DNA of 64,000 bases from an uncultured Eubacteriales bacterium (GTDB lineage Bacteria > Bacillota > Clostridia > Oscillospirales > UBA644), in NCBI GenBank assembly GCA_934454405.1, contig CAKSFN010000002.1, forward strand, positions 1-64,000, read 5' to 3'. Shown here in pieces: positions 35,895 through 43,914 of this stretch. The notes under the pieces are model-generated. The model saw only the letters and a program-made list of their open reading frames with translations, did not search any database and had not been told where the DNA came from. Positions within the stretch are counted from its first letter, which is position 1. Each line of letters opens with the position of its first letter. The translations under genes and the position numbers were made by a program.

Positions 35895-36689
35895 TCATTT
35901 TTTGATGACTATCGTGTATCTTATCGTCTGCTCGTCCTCGCTTTTCTCCATAACCGTGTTTATCCCGTTGCTTTTCATCACACTGACGGTATGGTTAAGG
36001 GAATTCACATAAAGCCTCAAATCCTTACAATAGCCCTTGAACATAGGCTTTTCTTTTTTTTCTTTTTGCTTGTCGGCAAGCCTGTCAATATACTTCTCAA
36101 GCTGTTCGGCGTTCATATTATGCTTCACGGCAGTCTGCGCGGCGGACAGCATTTTTGCGGGATCTTCAAGTCGAAGCAACGCGCGCGCGTGTCGCTCCTT
36201 CAAGCGGGTATCAAGCAGATAGCGGCGCACTTCAGGAGAAATTTTAAGAAGTCTGAGCTTGTTTGCGACCGCCGACTGACTCAGGCTCAGTTCTTTTGCA
36301 AGCTCCGCCTGCGTTATGTCGGTCATTTCGAGTATATTGCTGATAGCCTGCGCCTGCTCAAAATAATTCAGATCGGAACGAAGCATATTCTCCGTCAGCG
36401 CAAGCAGCGCGGACATGTGGTCGTCGGCGGTCACAAGCAGGCACGGAATTGAATACCTGCCCGCAAGTTTTGCGGCGCGAAGCCGGCGTTCCCCCGCAAC
36501 GAGTTCGTATTTTCCGTTCTCGTAACGAACCGAAATAGGGTTTATCACCCCCACCCTGCGTATACTGTCCGAAAGCCTTTCGATATCTTTTTCCCGAAAC
36601 CTTTTTCTCGGCTGATGAGGATTGGGAATGATATCCTTAACGGGCACCTCCATAAGTCCCGCGCCGAACGTTTCATATAGTCCCGACAT
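35895..36689 (-). CDS. ParB/Spo0J/Noc family DNA-binding protein
   Basis: A 264-residue ParB-family protein. The N-terminal CTPase domain shows NPHQPRKRF (box I) and ELVAGERRLRAAKLAG (GERRxRA, box II, near 63-78); a helix-turn-helix follows (ITQAELAKELSLSQSAVANKLRLL), then a dimerisation tail. ParB and Noc cannot be told apart confidently. No parA neighbour is present and I found no parS-like TGTTTCACGTGAAACA in the window, so a Noc-like or secondary ParB role is possible. It has its own leader and terminator. Confidence 0.85.
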   Translation of the reverse strand: MSGLYETFGAGLMEVPVKDIIPNPHQPRKRFREKDIERLSDSIRRVGVINPISVRYENGKYELVAGERRLRAAKLAGRYSIPCLLVTADDHMSALLALTENMLRSDLNYFEQAQAISNILEMTDITQAELAKELSLSQSAVANKLRLLKISPEVRRYLLDTRLKERHARALLRLEDPAKMLSAAQTAVKHNMNAEQLEKYIDRLADKQKEKKEKPMFKGYCKDLRLYVNSLNHTVSVMKSNGINTVMEKSEDEQTIRYTIVIKK

Positions 36690-36712
36690 AATACGTTTCC
36701 TCCGTGTTAATA

Positions 36713-36781
36713 TTCGGCGCCCCGAAACAAGCTTCTTTACGGGCGCAACTTAATATTATACGAAAACAGGCGGATTTTCAA
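36713..36781 (-). promoter_or_regulatory. Leader region of the ParB-like gene: weak promoter and palindrome
   Basis: TATAAT (36760-36755) has TTGAAA only 15 bases upstream (36781-36776), a short spacer. TTCGG-N4-CCGAA around 36713-36727 is a perfect inverted repeat between promoter and start codon and could be an autoregulatory site. The rest of the 260-base gap to the VanY-like gene holds only that gene's terminator. Confidence 0.4.
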
Positions 36782-36901
36782 GCAAAACAGTTCGACCGAA
36801 ACCGCCGTTTAACACGGTTTTTCAGGGTTTTTTATTCTTTTTTGCAGCGAAACCGGGCAGAACGAACGGGATTTTGAAAAAATGCGTCGGAGGATTTTTG
36901 T

Positions 36902-36940
36902 AAAAAAATACGGACGGAAGATAATTTCGTCCGCCGTATT
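36902..36940 (-). terminator. Terminator after the VanY-type gene
   Basis: AATACGG (36907-36913) pairs with CCGTATT (36934-36940), the stem continuing inward with a small bulge; the minus strand then reads TTTTTTTAC. A good intrinsic terminator ten bases after the stop. Confidence 0.75.
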
Positions 36941-36949
36941 CTTTATGTT

Positions 36950-37780
36950 TTAATCAAGTATTCCGAGATATTCTTCAAGGGTCAGACCGCTTTCCATAAT
37001 CTTTTTCGCGTCTTCCTGACCGACATATCTGTAATGCCACGGTTCATAGATAATTCTCGTTATATCCTGTTTTTCTTTCGGATAACGCAGGATAAAACCG
37101 TACTCGGCACAATGCGTTTTAAGCCATTTGAAAGCCGCCGTCTGATCGTAACCGGAATTAAGCATCTGATAGCTCGGCGTTACGATATCCGCCGCAAGAC
37201 CGAGCTCGTGTTCGCTCGTTCCGGGATAAGCGTTTATCGTCTTTGCTTTTTCGGCGGCCTGTTCGTAGGTCAGAGACGAATCGCGGCTCATAAGAATTTT
37301 AATTCTGTTTTCATAAAGCTTCTTTTGCGTTTCGTAGGTTCGGAATGTTGAGCAAAGCTGCAAGGTTATTCCGTCGCGTTTTGCGGCGGCAATCATATCG
37401 CGCATGGGTTCCGCGCAGCGGCTGTCCATAACATAATTGCCCTGAACCTTTTCAAGCGTTATGCTCTCAACATAGCCGTCGGGAACGGAATGCGTCGGAT
37501 TGACAAGTACAAGGGTCTTGAACGCATAAACCTTCGGTTCGGAGGGAGCCTCCGTATTTGTCGGAGCCGTCTGCTCGGTCGGTCTGGAAGTTTCCGGAGG
37601 AATTTCCGTTGTCGGCACGGTTGTCGGCTCCTCCGTTTTGTCCGTTGCGTCGGACGCAGACGGCTGAGCGGTCGTATTGATGTAAGACGTCGGGTACGGC
37701 TCCTTTTCGTGCCGGCACGCCGCAAGCAGACCGATTGCGAAAACAGCGGCAAGAACCGCCGAAATTATTTTAAATTTCAT
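36950..37780 (-). CDS. D-alanyl-D-alanine carboxypeptidase, VanY family lipoprotein
   Basis: A 276-residue secreted lipoprotein. Signal peptide MKFKIISAVLAAVFAIGLLAAC ends at a lipobox LAAC (Cys22). A Thr/Pro/Glu-rich linker of about 65 residues follows, then an M15B peptidase domain with the zinc motif SEHELGLAADIV (SxHxxGxAxD) and EPWHYRYVG. It trims pentapeptide stems of peptidoglycan outside the membrane. No other van genes are nearby, so this is cell-wall maintenance rather than glycopeptide resistance. ATG 37780 is the only start that leaves a normal signal peptide. Confidence 0.9.
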   Translation of the reverse strand: MKFKIISAVLAAVFAIGLLAACRHEKEPYPTSYINTTAQPSASDATDKTEEPTTVPTTEIPPETSRPTEQTAPTNTEAPSEPKVYAFKTLVLVNPTHSVPDGYVESITLEKVQGNYVMDSRCAEPMRDMIAAAKRDGITLQLCSTFRTYETQKKLYENRIKILMSRDSSLTYEQAAEKAKTINAYPGTSEHELGLAADIVTPSYQMLNSGYDQTAAFKWLKTHCAEYGFILRYPKEKQDITRIIYEPWHYRYVGQEDAKKIMESGLTLEEYLGILD

Positions 37781-37830
37781 AAATTTAGCGCATCCTTTTT
37801 TATTAAGAATAACATACTCCTGCTTTACGT

Positions 37831-37859
37831 AGTATAGCACTTTTCGGCGTTTTTGTCAA
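37831..37859 (-). promoter_or_regulatory. Promoter of the VanY-type gene
   Basis: TTGACA at 37859-37854 and TATACT at 37836-37831 on the minus strand, 17-base spacer, TGC before the -10. Confidence 0.8.
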
Positions 37860-37953
37860 CGCATTTTCGGCTTAAAATTTGACAAAACCCGTTCTTTTAC
37901 GGGGCTGTTGTCGTTTCATATCAATAATTGTAAAAAAATTAACAATATTAGTA

Positions 37954-37982
37954 TTGAAAAGTTTCCCTATTTGATGTATAAT
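37954..37982 (+). promoter_or_regulatory. Promoter of the scaffold/GGGtGRT operon
   Basis: TTGAAA (37954-37959), 17-base spacer, TATAAT (37977-37982) with TG just before. Strong extended -10 promoter; start codon about 53 bases downstream. Confidence 0.8.
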
Positions 37983-38035
37983 CAGTATGTATAAATATCG
38001 ACGCACCGAGCGTCTGTGAAAGGATGATAAGACAA

Positions 38036-38734
38036 ATGGCAATTTCTTACTCACATGAAGTTGAGAATATGTGCACGGTTGCAAAAGGTCCGCATCACGG
38101 TCCGTCTCCGATCCCCGAAGAGGGACTTTGGGTCAAAGCGAAGGAAATCAAAGATATTTCCGGTCTTTCCCACGGTGTCGGCGGCTGCGCTCCCAGACAG
38201 GGCACATGCAAGCTGACTATCAACGTCAAAGAAGGTATTATCGAGGAGGCGCTCGTTGAGACGTCGGGATGTTCGGGTATGACCCACTCCGCGGCTATGG
38301 CAGCGGAGATTCTTCAGGGAAAAACTCTTCTTGAAGCACTCAACTCCGACCTTGTTTGCGACGCTATCAACGAAGCGATGAAAAAAGTTTTCGACCAGCT
38401 CGTTTACGGACGTTCGCAGACCGCGTTCTCCGAAAACGGTCTTCCGATAGGCGCTTCACTTGAGGACCTCGGCAAAGGACTTCGCTCGCAGATAGGAACC
38501 ATTTTCGCAACAAAAGAAAAGGGCGTTCGTTACCTCGAAATGGCGGAGGGATATATCCTTTCCATGGGACTTGACGCCGACAACGAAGTTATCGGCTACA
38601 AGTTTGTTCACCTCGGAAAAATGATGGATATGATCCGCGCAGGCAAAGATCCGAAAGAAGCATACGAATCCAACATCAAAACTTACGGTCGCTATGATGA
38701 CGCTGTCAAATATATCGACCCGAGAAACGAATAA
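38036..38734 (+). CDS. NifU-like iron-sulfur scaffold-related protein
   Basis: A 232-residue protein whose central part resembles the NifU/IscU fold: GGCAPRQGTCKLTINV near 49-64 and VETSGCSGMTHSAAMAAEIL near 77 provide cysteines in scaffold-like positions. The C-terminal extension (residues 130-232) is not found in NifU. I prefer ATG 38036; ATG 38024 lies only two bases after AAAGG. It is always reported next to the GGGtGRT protein, as here, 18 bases apart. Role unknown; a dedicated cluster-assembly or metabolite role is inferred. Confidence 0.75.
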   Translation: MAISYSHEVENMCTVAKGPHHGPSPIPEEGLWVKAKEIKDISGLSHGVGGCAPRQGTCKLTINVKEGIIEEALVETSGCSGMTHSAAMAAEILQGKTLLEALNSDLVCDAINEAMKKVFDQLVYGRSQTAFSENGLPIGASLEDLGKGLRSQIGTIFATKEKGVRYLEMAEGYILSMGLDADNEVIGYKFVHLGKMMDMIRAGKDPKEAYESNIKTYGRYDDAVKYIDPRNE

Positions 38735-38752
38735 GGAAGGGGGCGCTGAACA

Positions 38753-39751
38753 ATGCCGAAATTTGAAGGTTATGAAAGAAGAATAGACAAGATCAACGCT
38801 TGCCTTAAAGAATACGGAATCAAAGATCTCGACGAAGCAAGACAGATCTGCCTTGACAAAGGCATCGACCCCGCCGAGATAGTAAGAAACATTCAGCCCA
38901 TCGCATTTGACAACGCAGGCTGGGCTTACACCGTGGGTTGCGCCATCGCAATCAAAAAGAATACGACCAAAGCCGCCGACGCTGCCGAAGCTATCGGTAT
39001 CGGACTTCAGTCCTTCTGCGTTCCCGGTTCCGTTGCACAGAACAGAAAAGTAGGTCTCGGTCACGGCAATCTCGCCGCCATGCTTTTGAGAGAGGACACC
39101 AAGTGCTTCTGCTTCCTTGCGGGTCACGAGTCCTTCGCTGCGGCAGAGGGAGCTATCGGTATCGCAAGAAGCGCGAACAAAGTTCGTAAAGAGCCTCTCC
39201 GCGTTATTCTTAACGGTCTGGGCAAGGACGCCGCCTATATCATTTCGAGAATCAACGGCTTCACATACGTTGAAACCGAATACGATTACTATGCGGACGA
39301 AGTTAAAATAGTTCGCGAAAAAGCATACTCCGACGGCGAAAGAGCAAAAGTCCGCTGCTACGGCGCGAACGACGCTTACGAAGGCGTTGCGATAATGAAG
39401 CTTGAGGGCGTTGACGTTTCCATCACGGGCAACTCGACCAACCCGACAAGATTCCAGCACATTGTTGCCGGCACTTATAAAAAGTGGACAAATGAAAACG
39501 GCAAGAAATACTTCTCCGTTGCTTCCGGCGGCGGCACGGGCAGAACGCTTCACCCCGATAACCTCGGCGCGGGTCCCGCTTCATACGGTCTGACCGACTT
39601 TATGGGCAGAATGCACGGCGACGCACAGTTCGCAGGTTCTTCCTCCGTTCCCGCTCACGTTGAAATGATGGGTCTTATCGGCGCGGGCAACAACCCGATG
39701 GTCGGCATGACCGTTGCGTGCGCGGTTGCCGTTGAAGAGGCTCTGAAATAA
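38753..39751 (+). CDS. GGGtGRT protein
   Basis: A 332-residue protein named for its motif, seen here as ASGGGTGRTLHPDN near 262-275. Other conserved segments are VGCAIAIKKNTTKAADAAEAIG, a CFCFLAGHESFAAAEG segment with paired cysteines near 122, and the end GAGNNPMVGMTVACAVAVEEAL. It has no signal peptide or membrane helix. The family is widespread in anaerobes and uncharacterised as far as I know. GGAAGGGGG lies ahead of the ATG. High-quality promoter and terminator suggest strong expression. Confidence 0.85.
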   Translation: MPKFEGYERRIDKINACLKEYGIKDLDEARQICLDKGIDPAEIVRNIQPIAFDNAGWAYTVGCAIAIKKNTTKAADAAEAIGIGLQSFCVPGSVAQNRKVGLGHGNLAAMLLREDTKCFCFLAGHESFAAAEGAIGIARSANKVRKEPLRVILNGLGKDAAYIISRINGFTYVETEYDYYADEVKIVREKAYSDGERAKVRCYGANDAYEGVAIMKLEGVDVSITGNSTNPTRFQHIVAGTYKKWTNENGKKYFSVASGGGTGRTLHPDNLGAGPASYGLTDFMGRMHGDAQFAGSSSVPAHVEMMGLIGAGNNPMVGMTVACAVAVEEALK

Positions 39752-39774
39752 ACCGTTCGCAGATAAATTTTTGC

Positions 39775-39812
39775 AAAAAGACTTCCGATGAGAATTTCGG
39801 AAGTCTTTTTTG
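39775..39812 (+). terminator. Terminator of the scaffold/GGGtGRT operon
   Basis: A 14-bp perfect stem (39775-39788 with 39797-39810) around an eight-base loop, ending in a T-run on the plus strand. Confidence 0.92.
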
Positions 39813-39891
39813 TAGTCTCAAATTATTTGAAAGGGTTGTCGGAAACGCGAATTATTCGATTCTGTTCGATAAGTGTAATACGAGGAAAAAA

Positions 39892-40686
39892 TTACCCTTC
39901 TTCGGGATAAAAAGTATATCCGTTTACGCCGCAAAGGTTTTTTACGGCGGCATATCCGTCGCATTCGCGGTTTTTCAAAACAGCAAGAGCTTCTCCGGAA
40001 ATATTTTCGCCGTATGTGCCGGTTAACCGAGGAAACCTCATTGTAATAAATCGGACGTTTCCGCTCGACACAAGCCGCCCCGCTTCTTTCCTTTCGTAAC
40101 AGTAATCAGGCGAATATTCGTATTCGTTATTGTCAAAAATCAAGAACAGAATTTCACCGCCGTCATTCTTATCAACGGAAAACGCCGCGCAGCCGTCGGA
40201 AAAGTTCGCGGTAACAACGCCGATCCAGCTTTTCGGAAGTGTCAGCTTATATGTCCCGTCGGTAAACACTTCGGACTTTATTTTTTCAGATGTCGTCAGT
40301 TTGTGAAGAGCGCTTTTGAACATACTGTAATCATCGGGAAAGTTATTGGTTCCGCACGCGTTCACTTCATTTCCGTCCGCCAGCACGGCATTAAAACTCA
40401 TAGAACTTCCGTCGAGAACGTCCGCCGGTTCATGACCGATAAATCCAGCCCATTCAGCTATCCTGCATTTATCAAATAAATCCCGAAGTTTTTGATAAAG
40501 CTCTTCATTTGCGTCGCAGGCTCGGACAATCTCACGCTCCTCAATAAATCCGGACGCGGTTTTATCCCACCGGCTCGACCTTATGTAATATTCCAAATGA
40601 ACACCGTTTTCGGTTCTGTATCCCTCATATACACGGCTTTGCGCCGACATATCGGAAATTTCCAGCTTAAAACTTTTGAAATCCAT
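39892..40686 (-). CDS. Hypothetical protein
   Basis: A 264-residue soluble protein, family not recognised. Residues 1-125 have the pattern seen in several clostridial hypothetical proteins (HLEYYIRSSRWDK, RIAEWAGFIGHEPADVLDGS, then ACGTNNFPDDYSMFKSALHKL), which suggests a ligand-binding beta-rich domain. Residues 140-264 form a second domain with FPRLTGTYGENISGEAL. No signal peptide. GAGG lies five bases before ATG 40686. It starts the accessory stretch and overlaps a 39-codon ORF at its start. Confidence 0.65.
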   Translation of the reverse strand: MDFKSFKLEISDMSAQSRVYEGYRTENGVHLEYYIRSSRWDKTASGFIEEREIVRACDANEELYQKLRDLFDKCRIAEWAGFIGHEPADVLDGSSMSFNAVLADGNEVNACGTNNFPDDYSMFKSALHKLTTSEKIKSEVFTDGTYKLTLPKSWIGVVTANFSDGCAAFSVDKNDGGEILFLIFDNNEYEYSPDYCYERKEAGRLVSSGNVRFITMRFPRLTGTYGENISGEALAVLKNRECDGYAAVKNLCGVNGYTFYPEEG

Positions 40687-40786
40687 GGATAACCTCGTCA
40701 AAATCACGTTGATAACACGGCAGTTCGTTTTTGCCGTTTTCTCCGCTCACGCCTGTCAAAATCCAATCATTTTTCTCTTTCGTCAT
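40667..40786 (-). CDS. Possible small protein overlapping the hypothetical gene
   Basis: A 39-codon ORF from ATG 40786, running 20 bases into the next gene in another frame. Its product (MTKEKNDWILTGVSGENGKN then ELPCYQRDFDEVIHGFQKF) has a protein-like composition, but its ribosome binding site is poor (GCGGCG). It could be a leader peptide, a small protein, or the remnant of a gene whose frame continued into the hypothetical protein. Confidence 0.3.
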   Translation of the reverse strand: MTKEKNDWILTGVSGENGKNELPCYQRDFDEVIHGFQKF

Positions 40787-40839
40787 TCGCCGCCATCGCT
40801 GCACAGAACCTCTCAAAAGCCACTATGATTGCAAACACA

Positions 40840-40868
40840 GTATAACATAAAAATCAATTATTGTAAAG
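40840..40868 (-). promoter_or_regulatory. Promoter of the hypothetical gene
   Basis: TTTACA at 40868-40863 and TATACT at 40845-40840 on the minus strand, 17-base spacer. It implies a leader of about 150 bases that contains the 39-codon ORF. Confidence 0.65.
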
Positions 40869-40924
40869 AGTCAGAGATAACATCACCGAAAGCAAACCTT
40901 CTTTCGTTTACACCGTGGAACGTA

Positions 40925-41125
40925 AAAATCCGTGTTATCCGATTAAGTGCGCAAAAATGGCACTCTCATCCTTGATTAAGCGGAGGTTAGACAGCTTCAC
41001 GGTTCTTTCCGTCTTTCAGAGTTATGTCTGTAAACGAATTTAGCCGTTTTTCTTCCTATCCGAAAAAAACAATCAAAACGCTCGGTTGAGCTGCGTTTGG
41101 CGTTGTGTATTCTCGGTCAGGCAAC
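40925..41125. repeat. Diverged copy of repeat module 2
   Basis: This stretch aligns from end to end with the better copies at 44654-44918 and 45982-46247. Shared landmarks are GTGTTA..CC, ATGGCAC, CTGTAAACGA, TTCTTCCT, AACGCTCGG and GTCAGGCAA, in the same order and spacing. The short ORF of the other copies is broken here, and the hairpin is imperfect. It follows the MFS gene, as other copies follow theirs. Confidence 0.6.
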
Positions 41126-41151
41126 GATCTTTGTACGGACGGAAGGAAGTA

Positions 41152-42390
41152 TTATTCATCACAGTCGCTTACTTCATATACCTTTCGCACGTCTGCTCTC
41201 CTTCCCCATATCAGAAGCCAGCATGCAAGCATAGAAACAGAACCACCAATCGTGACGCACCAGCGATAATCAACAACCTCTCCGAGAATACCCATCAGGA
41301 AAGAAAAAACGCTTGCGCCTATTGTTAACAGCACTCCGTTGAATGCATTGACGCGTGATCGCAGTTCTTTCGGTATATAGCGTTGCACGGCAGCATTCCG
41401 CATAATTGCGCTATTATTGCCGAGAAAGCCGCATATACCGCGGTTGACCAGCATAAGAGGATAAGGCAGCCAAAGCAGACACATATCCATGGTTTCATAA
41501 AACTGATAGACAAAAAAAGCGAAGCCGTATCTCTTTTTCTTTGGGATGCTGATTCGGTATTGTAATGCGCTGCCGATTGACCGTCCGACGAATTCCACCA
41601 CGGAAAATGCGGAATACATGGCGGCGGTAAAACCGGGGAACGTACGGAAAAATGCTACCAAAACAGGAGAAAAGCCGCTTGCGACACCGTTGGTAACCGC
41701 CATATATCCGAAAAGGCTGCGCAACCCGCGCTCTTTTTTTAAATACTGCACCGCTTCTCGTATGTCTTCGACCCACTCTCTGAAAGAATACGGATCACGG
41801 TTTTTCCGTTCGGTTTCGTCTATGCGTATGAAACTTTCCGTGACAGCCGCCGCCAATGAGAAACAGCTCTGCGCAATCAGAATCCACGCCACTCCGAGCG
41901 TATCGAGAAGAACAGCAGCCAACGGTGTCATGATAACTTTCAGAACCGGATAGAGCATAGAGGACACCGCATATCCTTTTTGCTCGGCGCCTTTCGGAAT
42001 CAAATCCGGATAAATACTTGTGAAGGCCAATTCGTCAACAGCACCAAGGCAGGCCAGCAGCAGAGAAACGACAAGGTATCCCACATAAGAAAAATCAAAA
42101 AACAGCAGCCATGCACCCATTCCCGCAAGCAAAACCGCATTCGCGACGTCGCCCGCCACCAAAAATGATTTACGGGGGAGCCTATCCATGAACGGCGCAA
42201 TCAAAAAAGGGAGTAAAAGATATGGCAGCAGCTGAATAGCTACGATCATCGCAGACGCCAGAGTGCTGCCGGTTTCATCAAACACCAAAAACGCCAACGC
42301 AAAACTGCCGGCAATTGCGCCCAAAGTGCCGATGGCAGATGCAAGTATTACCAAGCAGAAGTTTCGTGTCCAAAGTTTTACTGTTTTCAT
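41152..42390 (-). CDS. MFS transporter
   Basis: A 412-residue major facilitator with 12 predicted hydrophobic segments, of the MFS_3/EntS-like branch: FLVFDETGSTLASAMIVA near 32-49 and MDRLPRKSFLVAGDV (loop 2-3 signature, DRxxR-like) near 67. Such proteins usually export drugs, siderophores or peptides. ATG 42390 has AGAGGTG seven bases upstream; a GTG at 42399 is less well placed. It follows a TPR-type HTH regulator on the same strand but has its own promoter. Confidence 0.87.
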   Translation of the reverse strand: MKTVKLWTRNFCLVILASAIGTLGAIAGSFALAFLVFDETGSTLASAMIVAIQLLPYLLLPFLIAPFMDRLPRKSFLVAGDVANAVLLAGMGAWLLFFDFSYVGYLVVSLLLACLGAVDELAFTSIYPDLIPKGAEQKGYAVSSMLYPVLKVIMTPLAAVLLDTLGVAWILIAQSCFSLAAAVTESFIRIDETERKNRDPYSFREWVEDIREAVQYLKKERGLRSLFGYMAVTNGVASGFSPVLVAFFRTFPGFTAAMYSAFSVVEFVGRSIGSALQYRISIPKKKRYGFAFFVYQFYETMDMCLLWLPYPLMLVNRGICGFLGNNSAIMRNAAVQRYIPKELRSRVNAFNGVLLTIGASVFSFLMGILGEVVDYRWCVTIGGSVSMLACWLLIWGRRADVRKVYEVSDCDE

Positions 42391-42409
42391 ACATCTCACC
42401 TCTGCACAT

Positions 42410-42438
42410 ATTATAGCACATCGGTCAGATAAATAAAA
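42410..42438 (-). promoter_or_regulatory. MFS transporter promoter (extended -10)
   Basis: TATAAT at 42415-42410 preceded by TGC; the -35 region (TTTTAT at 42438-42433) is poor, so an activator may be needed. The HTH regulator just upstream is the obvious candidate. Confidence 0.55.
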
Positions 42439-42477
42439 GCCCGTATATTTGGGAAAATTACTCCAAAAATACGAGCT
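42438..42477 (-). terminator. Terminator after the TPR-type HTH regulator
   Basis: An imperfect inverted repeat, AGCTCGTATTTTTGG with CCAAATATACGGGCT on the minus strand, followed by TTTTATTT. The T-run overlaps the -35 region of the MFS promoter. Confidence 0.65.
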
Positions 42478-42487
42478 GAAAAGCCGC

Positions 42488-43606
42488 TTACATTGATTTT
42501 TCAGGAAACTCCTCTAATAACTCACAGGCTTTTTTGTATTGTCTTGTTGCCTTGTACCATTCCAACATCCAAGGCAAGTGGAAAATCGCAAATCCTGCGG
42601 GCAGTTCTTTTCGAATGCGGTCAAAGCTGTCCGAAAGCAACGAACCGTATTCGTCACAGGAAAGATAGTCGGGGTGCTCCAGCCGATACCGAACCAGCCG
42701 CAGAAGACTTAATTCAAGAGATTTTTCCGGCTCGTCACCCACCATGTCTTCAGCCTGCCGCAAGGCGCAAAATGCTTCGTCCCGCCGTCCGGTCTTTTCG
42801 CAACAGACCGCCAGTTTATGAAGTGACATCAGATTGGGTTGCTTCTGCGCCGAGAACCATGCGTACGCGTCCTCATAGCGTCCTGTTTCTATCCATGCCG
42901 ATGCCGTGTTGTAACCGATCGTCTGCAATGCATCCCGGTCCTGCATCGCCTCAGCCAACCGCTTTCCGACAAGATAGTGACGCTCCATATTAGGCAGATC
43001 CTGCCGATTGCAAAAAACATTGCCGAGAAAAAGCTTTGCCTCCAGCATTATTCTCGCAGCGCCGTCCCTGCTTGCCAACTCATAGGAGGTCTGCAACCGA
43101 TCGACGGCGGCAAAATAGTTTCCTGCGTTATAGTCGGCAATTCCCAGCGACAGGAAAGTATATGCATTCGGCATAAGACGCACAGCTTCGTCCGCCCGTC
43201 CCTGCAAGATTCGCTGCAAAGCCAACTGTCGCGTATCCATACAGGGTTCAAGAGCGGCGTCCAAGGGCTTTTTAGAAGAAAGCAACGCCAAATCCAGCCA
43301 CGCAGGAACTGCCCGATAACATTCAATATCCTTGCCCCGCAGCAGCTCGTTCAGTATTTCATATCTGCCGTCAAGCAACAGTTCCCAGCCTCGATTTGCG
43401 AGTTCGGAGGCTTCCCGCTCCGCTTCCTTATCTATTTTCAATTCCAGCCGAGCCATGAGCTGTTGTAAAATCTCCTCCGACGGCTCAGTTTTGCCGGTTT
43501 CGATTTTTGATAAATAAGAAACCGTACAAATTCCTTTACACAATCCCGCCTGATTCCAACTCCGCTGTATTCGGGTACGATAAATGAGAAAACCTTGGTA
43601 ATTCAT
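42488..43606 (-). CDS. HTH transcriptional regulator with TPR domain (Rgg/PlcR-like)
   Basis: A 372-residue regulator. An N-terminal XRE helix-turn-helix ends in GICTVSYLSKIETGKTEPSEEIL, and residues 70-370 are helical repeats of TPR type (for example FLSLGIADYNAGNYFAAVDRL and ASAWIETGRYEDAYAWF). This layout is that of RRNPP/Rgg-like regulators, many of which sense short peptides. I choose ATG 43606 (GAGGTG eight bases before); ATG 43615 and GTG 43624 are alternatives. Transcription probably starts from the promoter in repeat module 1 at 43765-43793. It likely controls the adjacent MFS exporter. Confidence 0.82.
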   Translation of the reverse strand: MNYQGFLIYRTRIQRSWNQAGLCKGICTVSYLSKIETGKTEPSEEILQQLMARLELKIDKEAEREASELANRGWELLLDGRYEILNELLRGKDIECYRAVPAWLDLALLSSKKPLDAALEPCMDTRQLALQRILQGRADEAVRLMPNAYTFLSLGIADYNAGNYFAAVDRLQTSYELASRDGAARIMLEAKLFLGNVFCNRQDLPNMERHYLVGKRLAEAMQDRDALQTIGYNTASAWIETGRYEDAYAWFSAQKQPNLMSLHKLAVCCEKTGRRDEAFCALRQAEDMVGDEPEKSLELSLLRLVRYRLEHPDYLSCDEYGSLLSDSFDRIRKELPAGFAIFHLPWMLEWYKATRQYKKACELLEEFPEKSM

Positions 43607-43756
43607 ATATTTCATACACCTCACTTAAAGTGTTGCGTCGTTTCGGCATTTCCTCCCGGTCTTCGGTTCAGCCTTTTCATGACGGGCGCAGCCTGTTTCG
43701 TTCGAGATGCTCGCCGTTTTCTTTAGATAATAAACATTTCCAAAATCCGATCTTGC

Positions 43757-43904
43757 GTTATCTTATTATACCACAACTTTTCCCGTTTTTCAACCTGCGT
43801 AGCGCATTTTGTCGGAGAAAGAATGCTCGGCAAAGGTAATACAAACTGAAAAAAGCACTTGCATCGCAAGTGCTTTTTGTGTCTACATGTCAATTTGGAT
43901 GCCG
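43757..43904 (-). repeat. Repeat module 1, copy a: terminator plus promoter
   Basis: About 130 bases nearly identical to 45860-45990. In the minus-strand direction it begins with a terminator hairpin (AAAAAGCACTTG, 43850-43861, with its complement at 43867-43878), runs through a shared spacer, and ends in a promoter, TTGAAA (43793-43788) and TATAAT (43770-43765), 17 bases apart. It therefore ends the XRE gene's transcript and starts the TPR-regulator transcript. Confidence 0.85.
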
Positions 43905-43914
43905 CCCCGTGTAA

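Noticed and set aside
36790..36830. Hairpin AACCG...CGGTTTTT as a plus-strand terminator
   Set aside because: Five-bp stem with no plus-strand gene upstream to end; probably incidental.
43540..43660. ORF starting MPKRRNTLSEVYEIYELP overlapping the TPR-regulator start
   Set aside because: GGAGG is only two bases from its ATG and it overlaps the conserved HTH frame; probably chance, though a peptide signal was considered.
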